Below, one piece after another: positions 45,846 through 59,140 of a stretch of DNA of 64,000 nt. Each line of letters begins with the position of its first letter. Positions within the stretch are counted from its first letter, which is position 1. A program made the translations under genes and the position numbers. The notes beneath the pieces are model-generated. The model was not told the origin of the DNA, ran no database searches, and saw nothing but the letters and a program-made list of their open reading frames with translations. This DNA comes from Caenorhabditis remanei (taxonomy: Eukaryota > Nematoda > Chromadorea > Rhabditida > Rhabditidae). The stretch is taken from assembly GCF_010183535.1 (NCBI RefSeq), contig NC_071332.1, positions 9,238,001-9,302,000 on the forward strand. The letters are read 5' to 3'.

Positions 45846-47558
45846 ATGATCAACCCAAGTATTGATACGTTGGAACAGGAAACGTCTCATTCATCTCGTA
45901 TTGAAATGCCAGAAGTCAAGATGCCAATGACTGAAGAATTCCTATTGGGACCATTCCGGAAAATCATAAAGTAAGTTGTTAGAGGCGCTGAGTATCTACT
46001 TCAAGTTTTCGAGTATAAAAATTACTTCTGTTATATTTTATTGAAAAAACTTCTCATTGAATACATACTATTGCTAGAAACTCTTTATCAAGGTCCCCAT
46101 AATCTTACTAGCGGGAAATGTTTGATGAATTCTTTTCTTCCTATTTTCCAATTATTTTAATTTTCAGAGTAACCGGACTTGACTGTTCTGTTATTTCTCT
46201 CTCTCAACATAATCCACATCTCCGCATCAAAGCCATCATCACTAGAGTTGTTGCTATAGCAGTTATTGTCGTCATCTTCTTTCGATGTGGAATGTTATTC
46301 AAAGCAGAAGGTCCAACATTATCATTAACATGGGCTGAATCGAATATGTTTGCATTTATGGGAATACAATCGATCGTTTGCACTTTTTGTCTTTTCGGAT
46401 GGACAAAAAATGAATTTGTTCCTCTTCATCTGACAAGATTGAACAAAGTCAGATCTCTTCGCATAAAAGAGAATACGTTAGTGGACGACTACTCAAACAT
46501 TCACAGAAAAGCATTCATCTGGTCTGGATTCTGGTTCGCTGCCATTTTATCTCATGCAATCGCCAGTGCAGCTGCTCAGAAAGTTATCATTTCGGGGTAG
46601 GTGACTCTCGTGCAGATCATCTAATTTATTTGCTCTGATTCCAGTAAGATCGTCATTGCTCCGCTGTATATCACAATGCCGTTCATAACTCTTCTTGCTT
46701 GTTTCATTGTTACTCTTTGTCTAATTTATTACTTCCTTGTTAACGCTTCTTTGAGTCGAGAAATCGAATATTTCAATACGGAATTAGAAGAAGCAAAACA
46801 AGAAAAACGGCTTCATGATTCCAGTATTCTCTTGGAATTCTGTCATCGTCAAGCTGAGCTCGTTCGACTAGTGGAGAAAGCGAATGAATCACTCTCAAGC
46901 TACGCGATTACTGCTCCGATGTTTTGTTTTACCAGTTGTATAAATGCAGTGTTCATTGCTAGCGGGTGAGTCGAATACAAATAGTTTCTGGATTTTGAAA
47001 AAAGGAAAGAAAAAGGAAAAACTTGAATCGTTATCAAAATAAAGTGGGCGACAAACCAGGAACCTGAACTATAAAAAACAACAATAACATATTTTGTCAG
47101 TCTCTATTTTTGTAATTGCAAGGCATGTGTTCTATCTGCTTATAAACCTAAAACCCAAAACAACTCAACGTCAACTTTCAACAATTTTCATCATTTTCAG
47201 ATTCAGCAGTTCTCTACCATCTGTCATTTTTGCCATTCTCCTCTTCAATCTGTTCGCTGTAATTGCTATCACATTCTTCACTCTCCGACCAGCTAGTAAT
47301 GTTCAATTCTACCTTTCTGATACTGCTAGAATCTTAATGGACAGTGAAGAGTTCGAATGTTCGCAGGATTCAGATGTATTCAAAGGATACCAAGTAATGA
47401 TAAACAGATCTCTCAAGCATAATATGAAAATTCGAGTTCTCCGAGGAATTCCCATTTATCCGGCCTCTATGAACTTCGCTATGTTCATCTTCCCAAATCT
47501 TGGAAGTCTTTTAGCCTTAGTCAGAAAAATACTGGTAAATCAAGGAATTCAAATATAA
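45846..47558 (+). CDS. srr-like multi-pass chemoreceptor (subfamily B)
   Basis: Exons 45846-45970, 46168-46596, 46645-46965 and 47201-47558 (125, 429, 321, 358 nt); 410 aa. ATG 45846 was chosen for its place about 60 bases after the TATA box; further ATGs at codons 21 and 26 of this exon are alternatives. Hallmarks: EEFLLGPFRKIIK, VTGLDCSVISLS, TWAESNMFAFMGIQ, REIEYFNTELEEAKQEK, HRQAELVRLVEKANESLSSY, and a C-terminal FPNLGSLLALVRKI. Multi-span membrane protein, probably sensory. Intact and the best reference copy for subfamily B in this window. Confidence 0.85.
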
Positions 47559-50500
47559 AATAGAATTGTATTATTGTCTTTCTGTAAATCAAATGGATTC
47601 ATTGACATTCTTGTGCTCGATTGTCATATTTATCATTTCATTCTTGATCTCAGTTGTAAAAAAGCTTGTTGTTTGTGAATAAAGAAATTGTAATTTTTTT
47701 TCACCTTTAGTACTTTTTTCATCAGCTATTCCATCAACAAAATCCCATTTGGTTGGAAAAACAATATGATAGCCTACCTAATTGGCTTTTTGCCTGAAAC
47801 CATAATTTTTTCAATTTTTCTTCGAATTTCAGTAAATTTTGTCTTTTTAACAACACCAAATTTGTAATAAGTCGGCAATCCCGAATCAATCTGGGACTGA
47901 CATGTGAGGTGTTTCAAATGTATGGAATCGAAACAAGTTGGATAATGCATTTGTCCAATATCTCCGAAACTAAATTTCAAAGTTGTGATTAGGACCGACT
48001 TTTAGTTGGCTACGAAACGAAAATAGTTAGCTAGAACATTTTTTTAAATATAGATCTTGACAAGTTCTAACGACCTGACACATGCCGGCGTCGGATTCAT
48101 TATGTTCCATTAATATATTTTAAAAATAATTTGAAAACAATTCAAATTTCGAAGCAAGAGGATCACAACTGTGCATAAATATTTTTTCAGGAATAAGTTA
48201 GCATGTATTAATTTCAGGTTTTCACAAAATGTTGACACGGGAATTAGTACGACTGCAAGAAAATAGTTAATACAAATCGTGGCACCCGTGGAATTTGAAA
48301 TGAATCAAGTCTTTCGAAAAAAAAACACAGTTCATCTTCATGTCAACTACAGTCCAATGTCATCGATACGAATTCTATATATTCCTTTTTACCGTTGGTC
48401 CCATTAATATCTTCCTTCAATTCAATTCTTCTGAACTCTGAGAATTCTGGAACTGATGTATAGAATATCCATATATTTGTCAGCATGCACACCTCTTGAG
48501 CCACATAATTTTGTGACCACCTTTACTTATCCCGCCCCTCTTATTATATCCACCTGCTCACCACACAATCTCAGAACTCATTTCCCATTTTGTCTCCGAA
48601 ATTTTATTTTTCGGAGCAGTGTCTAATCCGCGAGTTGTCAAGGAAACTCATGCTCTTTGGAAGCTTTTTGAAAATTGAAAACCTCCTACTTTACGTTTTC
48701 TAACAATAGAAAAGGCAGGAAGAGACGAGTGTTTGCCTTTCTTTTTTGACCTACTATTTGACTTTGGCAATCTCATTTCGTATTTTTTTAGTCTGTGTCC
48801 GATACTAACAATGGTACTAGCCATTTCTGTATCTTCGAAGTTTCAAATCTTGACGAATTTTTCACAGTCATTTTTGTATTTTGTTGAGATGACATCTTGT
48901 TACGCAATAATTTGATTTGATTAAGACGTTGGCTTTCAAAAAAAAAGAAATATAAAGTGGATGGTCATTCAGAAGATGGAATCATTTGTGGTTTTTGAAC
49001 AATTCAAAATCTGAGAAAAGTCCCTAACCATTCTCGCTTTAATGATGACATAAATAATATATTTCTAATTTTGTCAAATGTGTTATCTGATATTAGTTCT
49101 TCTCCAGGTAACAAACTTGCTCATGGGTTTTTTTCCTGATTTTGTCATGCCACATTCAGCCACTATACTTACATCAAAATCTTTGATCTCTCGTCTTCTT
49201 ATTTTTATTTGCCAAGGTCCAACCAGACTTCTGCCAAAATAGAATCTTCCATAAGCCACTCACATTGAAATCTGCTCTCAAATCTTCATTTGTCATCATT
49301 CCTCTCACCTTTTCATACTCAAAGGAGCTCCAGGTATACTTCAGTCACATTGATCAAAATATCAAATTGTGTTGATCCAGCTGATCTCCGCCCCTTTTGA
49401 TGTATGCTTTCGCATGTGATATTTTATGTTAGTACAAGTCATAACATTACTTCAAAGATCATTACCATGCCCTATTTGATTTCCAACGGCACTTTGAACT
49501 CACCGACCCATTTCCCAACTTTTATTTGATTCCAAACGAAATGTTTTGTTTGTTCAACACAATGGTCTGTCATTTTTAACTATGTCTATTTCTCTCTTTG
49601 CCAACTCAATTTGAGCTTTTCATTTCTATTTTCTGTAGTTTCGTATTTTAGGTTGTGCTCATTGTGCCTTGACCACGAGAGCACTAACACATTAATCACC
49701 TCCTATTGTTCTTATCTCAATTCTCACACTTCCATATATAAATGATGTTAGATATACATTTATATCAGATTGTGATTTGTGTCAATCCTCGTGTAACACC
49801 TTTTTAAAGGAGACTGGTTTCCCGCAGACTAATCGTTTTGCTGCGGATCAAAAATTTCTTTCCGTATTTTGGTTGAACACAAACTTTTTGATTCAATTTT
49901 TCTCTTTTTTTGGATTTTTGATTTCGGAATTTAAACTGAATCGTTCTAATTTAGCCAAACAATTTACTTTAGTATAACCAAAATAAACTTTCGCACTTCA
50001 ACATGTAACTCAAAGTATGAAAAAGCGCAAGATTCCTTGAGTCTGAAATGTGTGATTGTTAGGAAGTTTTTTGCATTCCTTTTAATTAGATATCTTTTGG
50101 TCGAAAGAGTTAAATTCAAAAAATGTGATCATGAGGTTCCATGATTTATGGATTTTTTTAAAGGAATACTTTCTTATCTATTATTTATGTTGTCTAAATA
50201 CTGCCACCCGGTTTCTATAATATAATTCCCACATGTCTTTAGACTATAGCTTTCGTTTTCTCACTGATTTGTTTTGAACCTGCTGCAAATTCGATATAGA
50301 CCACCTGCTATTGTTTTCACTCTTCCGACACCTGACCCCTCAATCACATCATCACAAATTCTATTTCTTCCAGTGATCTTTGAGGTGAGAATATCTGTCA
50401 TTTCATCATCTGAATGAATGAATGGAAAACGGAAACTGTGTCGACGACGATGATGATGACAAATCCTTCTTCTATCTGTTTCGATAGTTTCATTGTATTA

Positions 50501-52061
50501 TTTCTATAGAATTCGAAGTCAGACAAGTGCAATAATATTACTCATACCGATAAACGCTACAAGTCACAAAGCACATGCACAAAACACTACTTTCAGTTTC
50601 TAGGTTTGGTTTCAAATTTCACATCCAACTTTCAATTTGCATATTGAATTCTCTTCATTGACACAACCCATTTCTCTCTCTCCACTCACTTCATATACTC
50701 GTTTTGTTCAGTTGGTCCTATTTCATTTAAACTCAAATATTTCAGTTTCAAGTAGTTATTCATGAACGGAATGAAAGCTGGTGAGGTTCAACAAATGGAG
50801 ATGTTGGTAGATGGGTCGACTCGTAAGTTTTCGTGTTTTATTCAGAAAACAAAATATTTCCAAATTAGATAATACATATACTTTAAAACTCAAATCTACT
50901 TTGCATACAGCTTTCAATTGAAGTTGAGTTATTAGCAGCAACTCTATGAATTTCTGGTCTAGAAGGTTTCCAGTTCCCTTCTATGAAAGGATGTTTTACT
51001 CTTTCTTCTTTTCAACCTTGTTACACTTGAAATTAGTTTTAGTTGACGCCTAGATACTCACTCTAATTAAGGTCTCCAGAAAATTAATTTTCACATTCAC
51101 TTTCCGTAATCGACTTTGGCAAAGATTTCCATTTTGAAAATTAGAAATGCAAACAGGAAGACTCTTTGCCCTTTTCATAAGTCCTTTTTAATCAATTTGA
51201 AAATAATACCGTAATAAGTTATTAACTTAGTAATAACTCAAAAAAAAACTTCGGTTCATTTAACTATTTTCAAATAACTCCGAACAAGAAAACTGCAAAT
51301 TTTTAACTTTTTTCAAAGATTTTTTCAGCGAATGAGTAAAATAATAGATTGATATTTCAATGTCCGAATGTATAGTACTGGCTTTTTTCATGAAAACAAC
51401 CCACCTGGTAATAAGAAAGAAATTTATATGAAGACCGTTCCGTCAAGAAAGAAAACTCAGTTATAGTATGAATCACTCCGCAACCGTAAAACAGAGAAAA
51501 CATTACCGAATAGAGAGACATAAAAGCCTCGCAACATCCTGTATATTCTCTTTACTAAACTCATAAAATGACGGAAAAGCATTCGGTTCTTGGATTCGCT
51601 CCCTCATCTTTTATCAGTGGTTAGTAAATAATGTCTTCTGCTCTTTTGCTCTATCGTCTTTCAAAAAGAAATGACTAATCTCTGATCAGCGTCAAAAATT
51701 GAAATTTACTCGATCTGACTCAGATTATTATTACGTTTCTTGGTCGCTTGTTTACCTTTCTACAGTAGTCTTTTTCGTGAATTCTTCCAAACTTATCAAG
51801 TTTCAAAATTCTTTTTAAAACGTTTCCGTTCCAATCAATGAGTGTTTTACTGTTATTGTGGTTTACCTGTCTCTTCTATTCTTCTATTTTAATTGTTATC
51901 AGTGATGTGACTCAAGCCACGCCTTCTTTTTATTTTTGTGAGTTTGTACTGTGCCACCTTCCAAAATTATATATAAAAGACGTTCATACACCAGCTAGTC
52001 TCATACTCTATAGGGCTAGATCAAAACATCACCTGATTCGAAAAAATCTACAAAATACGAA
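47559..52061. other. 4.5-kb intergenic region
   Basis: The largest gap. Frames stay under 70 codons except one at 51838-52284 that merely runs through the next gene's first exon and intron. It holds an orphan srr-type promoter motif at 49773 and, at 51568-51619, an ATG-led stretch (MTEKHSVLGFAPSSF, phase 1) ending in a gttagt donor that resembles an subfamily-A first exon with no partner. A TATA-like tatataaaag at about 51969 probably serves the gene at 52062. No RNA gene recognised. Confidence 0.5.
49773..49781 (+). promoter_or_regulatory. Orphan TGATTTGTG motif
   Basis: Same context (gTGATTTGTGtca) as the copy at 45723, with a TATA-like ccatatataaatg about 40 bases upstream, but no receptor exon follows within 2 kb. 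Possibly the remnant of a lost srr-like gene. Confidence 0.35.
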
Positions 52062-53514
52062 ATGGTTAGCCCCATGGAGAAACCTTTTCCGTTTACAGAA
52101 AAGTCGGAGAATATCGATCTGCTGGGATGCTTCAAATACACTGTCAAGTGAGTTTTTTAAAAGAATTTTAGAAATTATGTTCAACAACGAGAATTATTTC
52201 AGATTGACAGGTCTAGACTGCTCTCCATGTGCAGCTGCCAACAATGGGAGCGGGTCGAAGATCTGCGGGTATTTGGCAAGGTAAGAGCTCAGCACAGTTC
52301 GCTTCTTCAAACCCTTTCTATTTTTAAGTCCTCTCACTTTTCGATTCGTTTCTATTCTCTGCTTTCCAGAATCTTCGCAATTATCATCATCATTCTCATG
52401 TTCTTCCGTGCATTCACATTCCTCGGTGAAGAAGGAAAACTTCTTTCTTTCAACTGGTCAGAGTCCAACGTCTTCGGATTCATGGGTCTTCATGCAGTTG
52501 TGTGTAGTTTCTGTGTCATGGGATGGACTGCCAACGCTTTCATTCCAAACTATCTGAACCAATTAAACCAAGTAAGAGTGCTTCGTGTCGAGCCAAACGA
52601 AGAAATTGATGATTACCGTGGACTGAGAAAGAAAGCTTTCTTTTTCTCGCTTCCCTGGTTGGGAACTCTTGCATTCACTGCTTTGTTCAATGCGCTTCGC
52701 GAGAAGATTGTGTTCTCAGGGTGAGTTTGAATTCACCAGATGATGAGATCTTGAGATTAAACTGTTATTTTTCAGAGATGTCGTCCCTGTCTACAAGTAT
52801 TCTTTGTTCCCAGCTCTCGCTTTCCTTGTCTGGATTATTACCTCTTCTTGTCTTGTGTTCTACGTTCTCGTTCAATTCTCAATGACTCGTGAAATTGAGT
52901 ACTTCAACAAAGAATTGCAAAAAGCTAGTGAAGACAAGAAACTCAAGGTAACACGATGACCAGGCGTGTCTCTTCATAAACTCTCTTACTTTCAGGATCA
53001 TACCACTATTTCCGAATTCAGTTTCCGTCAAAGAGAACTCATCAAATTGGTCAAGAAAGCAAACGAATCCCTCTCGAGTTACGCCAAAGTTGCTCCACTC
53101 TTCTGCTTCTTCTCCATCATTAATGCCATCTACAACTTGAGTTTCTTCTCGGCAGTGCCACTTCCATATGCCATTGGACTCATCTTCCTTCTTGCCTCCG
53201 TCATCGGAATGACTGTTTTGTCCTTGTTGCCAGCTGCTAAAGTTCAAGATCAACTCACAGCTACATCTACTATTTTGATGGAAAGTGATGAATTCGAGCA
53301 CGCAGAAGATCCAAAAGTATACCAAACGTATCGTGTTATGGTTGATAGATCTTTGGAATCTGACTCAAGAATCTTCGTTGTTAACGCATTCGGTATCAAT
53401 TCCACCAACTTCAATGTCGCCATGTTCGCAGTTCCCAATCTCGGACCAATCTTGATGATGCTCAAAAAGTTGCTCGAATCAAACGGTGTTATTGTGTCGG
53501 AAATATTACAATAA
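52062..53514 (+). CDS. srr-like multi-pass chemoreceptor (subfamily B)
   Basis: Exons 52062-52147, 52203-52280, 52370-52720, 52776-52947 and 52996-53514; 401 aa. The second and third exons sum to 429 nt, the size of the single exon in sister genes, so a phase-2 intron was inserted after GYLA or lost elsewhere. Another intron splits the third family exon after DKKLK, and the last family intron is missing. Hallmarks: LLGCFKYTVK, LTGLDCSPCAAAN, NWSESNVFGFMGLH, REIEYFNKELQKASEDK, FRQRELIKLVKKANESLSSY, YQTYRVMVDRSLE. The product is predicted to have seven spans, like its relatives. C+G content is higher than in the other srr-like genes. Intact. Confidence 0.82.
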
Positions 53515-53706
53515 AACCCGAATCATTGTGTCATAAATTTCCAAGCACTTATAATGATCCCTCATGTCATAATAATGATTTCAATATTCCGAATAAACTC
53601 ACAGCTTTAAGATCTGTTGGCTGAAATTATAAAAACGTAGAAAAAAATTTATCATACAAGGTGTGTCAAAAATACAAATATATCCAAGTTTTTCAAAAGC
53701 ACAGTT

Positions 53707-56693
53707 TTAGAAGTTTTTCGAGACATTATTATTCTTGGAAACATTGTTGTTACTCGGTTCCTCGTCGAACAAATCAGCCAAAGTGTGGATTGCTTCACGC
53801 AAATGCTGTCCAAATCTGTCAGAATCTGTGGCTGGAGAAGAATGATAAGAGGTTATGTGAACCATGATAGCGCGGTTTCCAGCAAAGCGATAACAGATTC
53901 CGTAGCCGTCCTGAGCAACTGCTCCAAACGAAGCGCCAAGCATTATCTTGTCTTCAGTTGTGTCTTCATCAACGGAATTCGTCATGTTTGGAATCTGAAC
54001 ATATTCATAAAAACAAATAATAATTTCCACGTTTTGGTGACTCACGTTGCTCGTGCTCAACAACCACTTCTGATTCGCGTATTCCTCAAGGAACGGGCTT
54101 GAATATCCTAGCCCTTTTGCCAGAACACACAAAACGAATAAATGTCGGTCAATTCCATTTCCTGTCATAACCTGTTTACAATTTTCAACGTGATCTCCAC
54201 ACGCCTTCTTCAACAGCTCACGACGCTCTTTTTGCTGAAATTCTGTAAAATATAAGAAGGACTGACCGAGTCTAATCTACCGTTGCTTCCTGGTTCATCA
54301 TAGCTTTTACAAAATTGCAAGATGCATCGGTCACTGGACGAAGTGTCTCTGTTCTCGAGTTGGCATAGAATCTGACTGATCCTGGCTCATAAGTTAGCAC
54401 AATTTTTCCTTGATCCTGAAATAGCTATTTGAATATTTCTAGACTTGAAACTGCGGTTACATAATAGTTGGCAAGTTGAATAGCCATTTGTAAGAAACCA
54501 TCTGGGGAAATTCCACATTTCTTGACACGTCCTTTTCCAAAATCAGTGAATGCCAAAGAGTGCATGTGAAGATCATCAGAAGCTTTCAGATGCTGTTCGA
54601 AGCAACGATTCACTTCGGTTTCCATCTGAAACCAGAATAATTGGAAACGTCTCCTCAATCATAAGGAGGAACATACTCCATCAACTTCCTGGAAGCCTAG
54701 CTTTTCTGCTAATTTCAACGTTTTCTTCTCTTCTTCAGTCATTTGAATAATTTCCAATTGTCTCTCTTTACTTGGAGATTCTAAAACTTGTTTATCTACA
54801 TTCAAAACATTTTCACATAAATGATCCAATTCTGCTCCGTCACATGGAGAATGCTCTCCCGTGGCTCCAGCTCTTCCACTTGCATCAACTGCATAATTCA
54901 TAGTCTTATCAACCCAACGATTAGCTCCTGATCCAGCCAACATATCCTTCATGTAATTGGATAACTGCTCAGTTGTCTCCACACCCCAATTCAAATCTCC
55001 ATCAACTGACATAACGAATTGAGCAGTTTCAATACAGTCGAGAAGTCGACGGTTATGTTTGTTATCCAAGAAGAACTTCTGTCTATTGGCACACCATTCA
55101 GTTCTTCTATCAGTTGTGAGACTGGCGATATTTCGAAGATATCCTTTTGATTTATCATCTCTTTTCATCACTTCGGCGACAATTCTGAATGATTTAAAAA
55201 ATATTGGGTGTCAAATTGTTTTTTGGAACTAACTTGGCAAGCTGATCAACAGTATAAAGATTCCCGTTGGCATCACAGACATCCACCTTATACCAAGTAC
55301 AATCATGAACTAGGATGATATGTTTGGCTGGTTTGTTCCATTGGAAATGATCATATTGTTGGCCAGGAATACGGCAACCGTTGTAGATGTTCTTGTAGTG
55401 ACGGGTAGACATAATACCGTCACCTACCTGCAGATGAAGTGGAAACTATCGAGGTTGTTCCGTCAGAAACTCACCGCCATATACTTCTGTCTATCCAATG
55501 CCAAATTAGCAATCGTCTCGATGTATATCAGTCTAGCCACCTGATAAGCTTGAATTAAATCACTCGGTCCATACATTGTACATTGTGCAACACTACTGTT
55601 AATCAGCAATGGATATCTTCCAGCCATATAAATATAGGTTTCCCACAGAGACGTCACATAATTATCAGTGAACTTGTGAAGGAACCACGCATATCTTTGA
55701 AGACTGCGTCCCTCCTTTGCCACGAACTCGCGTGACATCTCGAGCAATTCCACATAGTTCTCCTGATAAGAGAAAAAACATTAATACGCAGAAAATGAGT
55801 TATCAGTCGGTAGACGTCTCGGGCAAAGTATATTTCAGAAATGTGTCATCGTCATGTTTTGAAAATAAGCGTAAATATAAATGTTTACTTTTCAAAAACC
55901 TGTTATATGAACTGTGTTCTCCAAATTCATTTTTACTTTCGTCACTATGTTTTCTCACCTCTGGCATAAGATGTTTCATAGAATCCATGTATCTATCTAC
56001 CGTATCCTGAAGTGCTGGAAGTGGGAGGTTTGGCAGAAGTCGGTCACATGAAGATAGTTGTGGAGGGGCCACAGCGAGAAGAACTTTTCGAAGAACACCC
56101 CAAATTATTGTACGGATTGATGGCTTCTTTGGGTTCTCGAACAAATATCCTTTGTAGGAAAAGTAGAAGTATTTGAGGAAATGACGGAACAAGAAGACAG
56201 AAGTGTACACAGATCCAACAGAGATAGCAAGAGGTTTCAGTAGCTGAAAATCGATGTGAGGAGATAACAGACGTTTGGAACATGGGCTGGGACTTTTCAG
56301 GCTCCGAACTAGGTTTTGTTGCTCTACATTGAAAATTACGTAAGGCTCCTTGAAATTTGAAAGAGGATTCACCGTCCTCATAAAATTCCAGCCTACCCTA
56401 GACATTAACCTAAACTGGATGTCATCACTCACTTTGTGTACATTCTCTCGGATTCCCTCTAATCCAATATCTCTCACTTGGAATGCAGTGGCAGCTGCTG
56501 TTGCTGTCAGAAATGGCAGAGGTCTAACTGGCCAGAGTCGATTCTCAAACCAATTCTGAAATCATCACCATCTCTTCGTGATACTTCTACAGTATACTCT
56601 TACATAAGTTCTATAAGAGAACCTCTCAAATCCTCCTGGAAACCTCTTGGCCACTGGATACGGCCATTCGTATTTACTGTTGACTGGAGGCAT
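53707..56693 (-). CDS. cpt-4: Carnitine O-acyltransferase, CPT1-like
   Basis: A minus-strand gene of about ten exons from ATG 56693 to a stop at 53707; roughly 730 aa. Two N-terminal hydrophobic spans (about LPFLTATAAATAFQV and VGSVYTSVFLFRHFL) give a CPT1-style outer-membrane anchor. Then come SSCDRLLPNLPLPALQDTVDRYM, YIYMAGRYPLLINSS, the active-site block with EHSPCDG (His is the catalytic base in this family), and C-terminal VLTYEPGSVRF, RTETLRPVT and GIDRHLFVL. CPT1 enzymes move long-chain acyl groups from CoA to carnitine. The usual EHSW.D reads EHSPCD here, a variant. The symbol rests on remembered adjacency of cpt-4 and swt-7 in C. elegans. A tttttcag five bases before the ATG suggests leader trans-splicing. 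Confidence 0.82.
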
Positions 56694-57885
56694 TGTTTCT
56701 GAAAAAGAAGGAAAACGTGAGTGGAGACAAAATTGAACATTTGGTCATTGCGCCCGTTGATATGGGTTGCCTTTTATAGTACAGGGCCCGGGCAAAGTAT
56801 ATTCCGACGACGGGCGCACATGTACTACGGAAAAAGGGGAAATAGTTGATTAGGGGGGTTTCGGCGATATGATAACTGATAACACAACGTGTCTCGTGGA
56901 TGGCTGGCTGAGAATTGAGAGAAAGTTCATTTGCAAAATCATGGAAAAGAGAGGAGAAGAAGGGAATGGTTCTCAAGGAAGAAGGAAGGAGGAGGATGGG
57001 AAAAGAAACGAAAAGAATTGTTTCTGGGAGCAAATATGAATATGCGAAAGTGGTTTCGATTTGTGTTTACACTGTGTTCAAATCTTAGAGAAGGAGGAAG
57101 AAAGGAGATTGGTCACCGGGAAATGGACACACAAATTAATTAGCCTCATAAGGTTTCTTCGAGTTGTTGGACCATTATAGTTTTCTTAATGGGCACAAAA
57201 TTAGCAAGAATTTGTTGCGAATGTCATGAAAAACATGTATGAACCTGGTTGATGTGTCAATAAAGATATATCTGACAGCTACTGAACTCATCGAGAGAAC
57301 ACTTGAGTGTATCCAAGGAAAACCTGGCAGTCGTTAGACTATGGCAGAAGGTGTCAATCCGATCGCACCTGTTGGTAAAGGACATTGCAAGCCAGAAGTT
57401 TAACAACTTTGTATTTTTTAGACTTTTTTAACCTAGAATATCAGTTGTTCATAGCCAAAACTATGACTTTTTGAAAAGTCAAAAGGTGAAAAAGTCGTCG
57501 TAAAAAAGCGAAAAAGTTTATAAAATGAAATTTCCTCCGAAAGTCTCGGATGGTTAATGCTGCAAAATCTAACTCTCTTTGTAAGAAAATCAGTTATTTG
57601 AAGTGTTTTCTCGAACCACTTCATTTTTAAGGATGATTGTCCTAATCTGTTTTAATTTGAGCTGGGTTTTTAACAAAAAAACGAGTTATTTTCAAGATCA
57701 CCCAGGCCAAGTTTCCCTGACAACTTCAAATGTTCCTTGTTTTTTTTGATTTTTCACTTTTATACAAACTTTTAAAATTTATTCTACACGTTCAAAAAAG
57801 ATATTAAAAAAATACAAAATCAAGAATCAAAAAAGGCACTATTCAAGGCAAGAATTATAAAATACATTACTCCATTCAACTCAAT
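56694..57885. other. Intergenic
   Basis: Lies between the SWEET gene's 3' end and the acyltransferase start, both minus strand; 1.2 kb is too far for a typical operon. A GA-rich stretch occupies 56930-57010. No gene supported. Confidence 0.45.
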
Positions 57886-59140
57886 TTATTCGACCTTCTT
57901 GGCATCTTTCTTTTGTGGTGGAATATTGAAAATTGGAACAGTCCATGTGAGTGGTGGATAGAAGAAGTACAATGAGATGGTTGCAATGTTTACTAACAAA
58001 CCGGCAGCGTTGGAAATCTGGAGGAAAAATATTAATTTACGACATTTTCAGTTTAACTCACAGCAATGAATTGGTTTCCGTGAAGAATTCCGAAAAGAAG
58101 CCATTGAAGAATAAGGGTGAAAATGGCAAACTGGAACCCGGCTGGGATGTATTCAGTAGTTCCCATTGAGATGACACGTTTCTGAAAAATGTTAAAACGT
58201 TACTCAAGCTTGAAGAAACAAAAAACTAACAATCTCGTAAATTCCTCCAACCAAACTGAAAATCTGTGCTCCAGCAGCCATTGATCCCATGGCATCGTTG
58301 ATCGAAGCAGCATCATGAGTGTCCACGTAAGCGAATGCCACTTTGATAGCAAGGGCGGCAGCGATGATTTGACCGATGAGGTATTTCTGAAAATTAGTAA
58401 TCATCTTTTGTATTCTCATGTTATTTTAAAACCTAATAGTGAGTTTTTTTCTATAAAAAAGATGATCGAATGTATGTTATCTGGAGTGCTTTTCTACAAA
58501 TACGCGAACCAGTGCAATGTCATCTACAGTCCTTAATTCAACTATACTGCAGATCTGATAGGAAAATCCGAGCTTAGATTTTTAATTGCGATTTTTCTGT
58601 TATTGTTTTTTTTTCATTCAATAACTCATTACTTCACTTTTTTTATCATAAAAAATTCCAGTTTTATGTGCATTTCTGGAATCACAACTTTTTGTGTCAG
58701 ACCTACAACATATAGACCACAACTTTCACTTTCTTGACTGACTTTTGAATTTCACTTTTCAAATTTTCTCCGCTTATCAGTAACTATTCTGTCTCCAAAC
58801 AATCATTTCATTGCCCACAAACTCACTCTCTTTGGTTGATAGTAGGCGAACGCGGAGACGTAAAATGCGAAGAAAACCAAGTTAACAGAATTGATGATGA
58901 TGTTTGTCTGGTCATTTGTCATGTATCCGTGACGGAGCCAGAAGGATTGTCTGGAAACAAAAAGATGAAACCTGGATAAAAATGAAAATAAACTTACACA
59001 AGCATTGGAAGCACAAAATTAACTGAACTAAAACCATCAGCAGACCCTCTCTTACGCCAATCGAACACCATAAACATGGGCAAAAAAGTGAATCCTATGG
59101 AGAAAAGGCCAAGCCATACTGTGAAGATTTCGAGAAACAT
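57886..59140 (-). CDS. swt-7: SWEET family sugar transporter
   Basis: Five minus-strand exons: 58998-59140, 58827-58950, 58231-58386, 58062-58181 and 57886-58017; 224 aa, the usual SWEET size. Two MtN3-type triple-helix bundles are visible: the first around LPMFMVFDWRKRGSADGFSSVNF and QSFWLRHGYMTND, the second around ISMGTTEYIPAGFQFAIF and LLFGILHGNQF. SWEET proteins let sugars flow through the membrane in either direction. The ATG follows gttttcagA, fitting cis- or trans-splicing at the start. The symbol comes from remembered adjacency to cpt-4 in C. elegans and needs confirmation. Intact. Confidence 0.85.

Noticed and set aside
51838..52284. A 148-codon frame upstream of the sixth srr-like gene
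   Set aside because: It runs through a TATA region, reads the known first exon in the wrong frame, and crosses an intron with good splice sites before entering the TGLDCS exon.
53707..59140. The SWEET and acyltransferase genes as one trans-spliced operon
   Set aside because: The gap is about 1.2 kb, far beyond the roughly 100-bp spacing usual for nematode operons, although both starts follow ttttcag.
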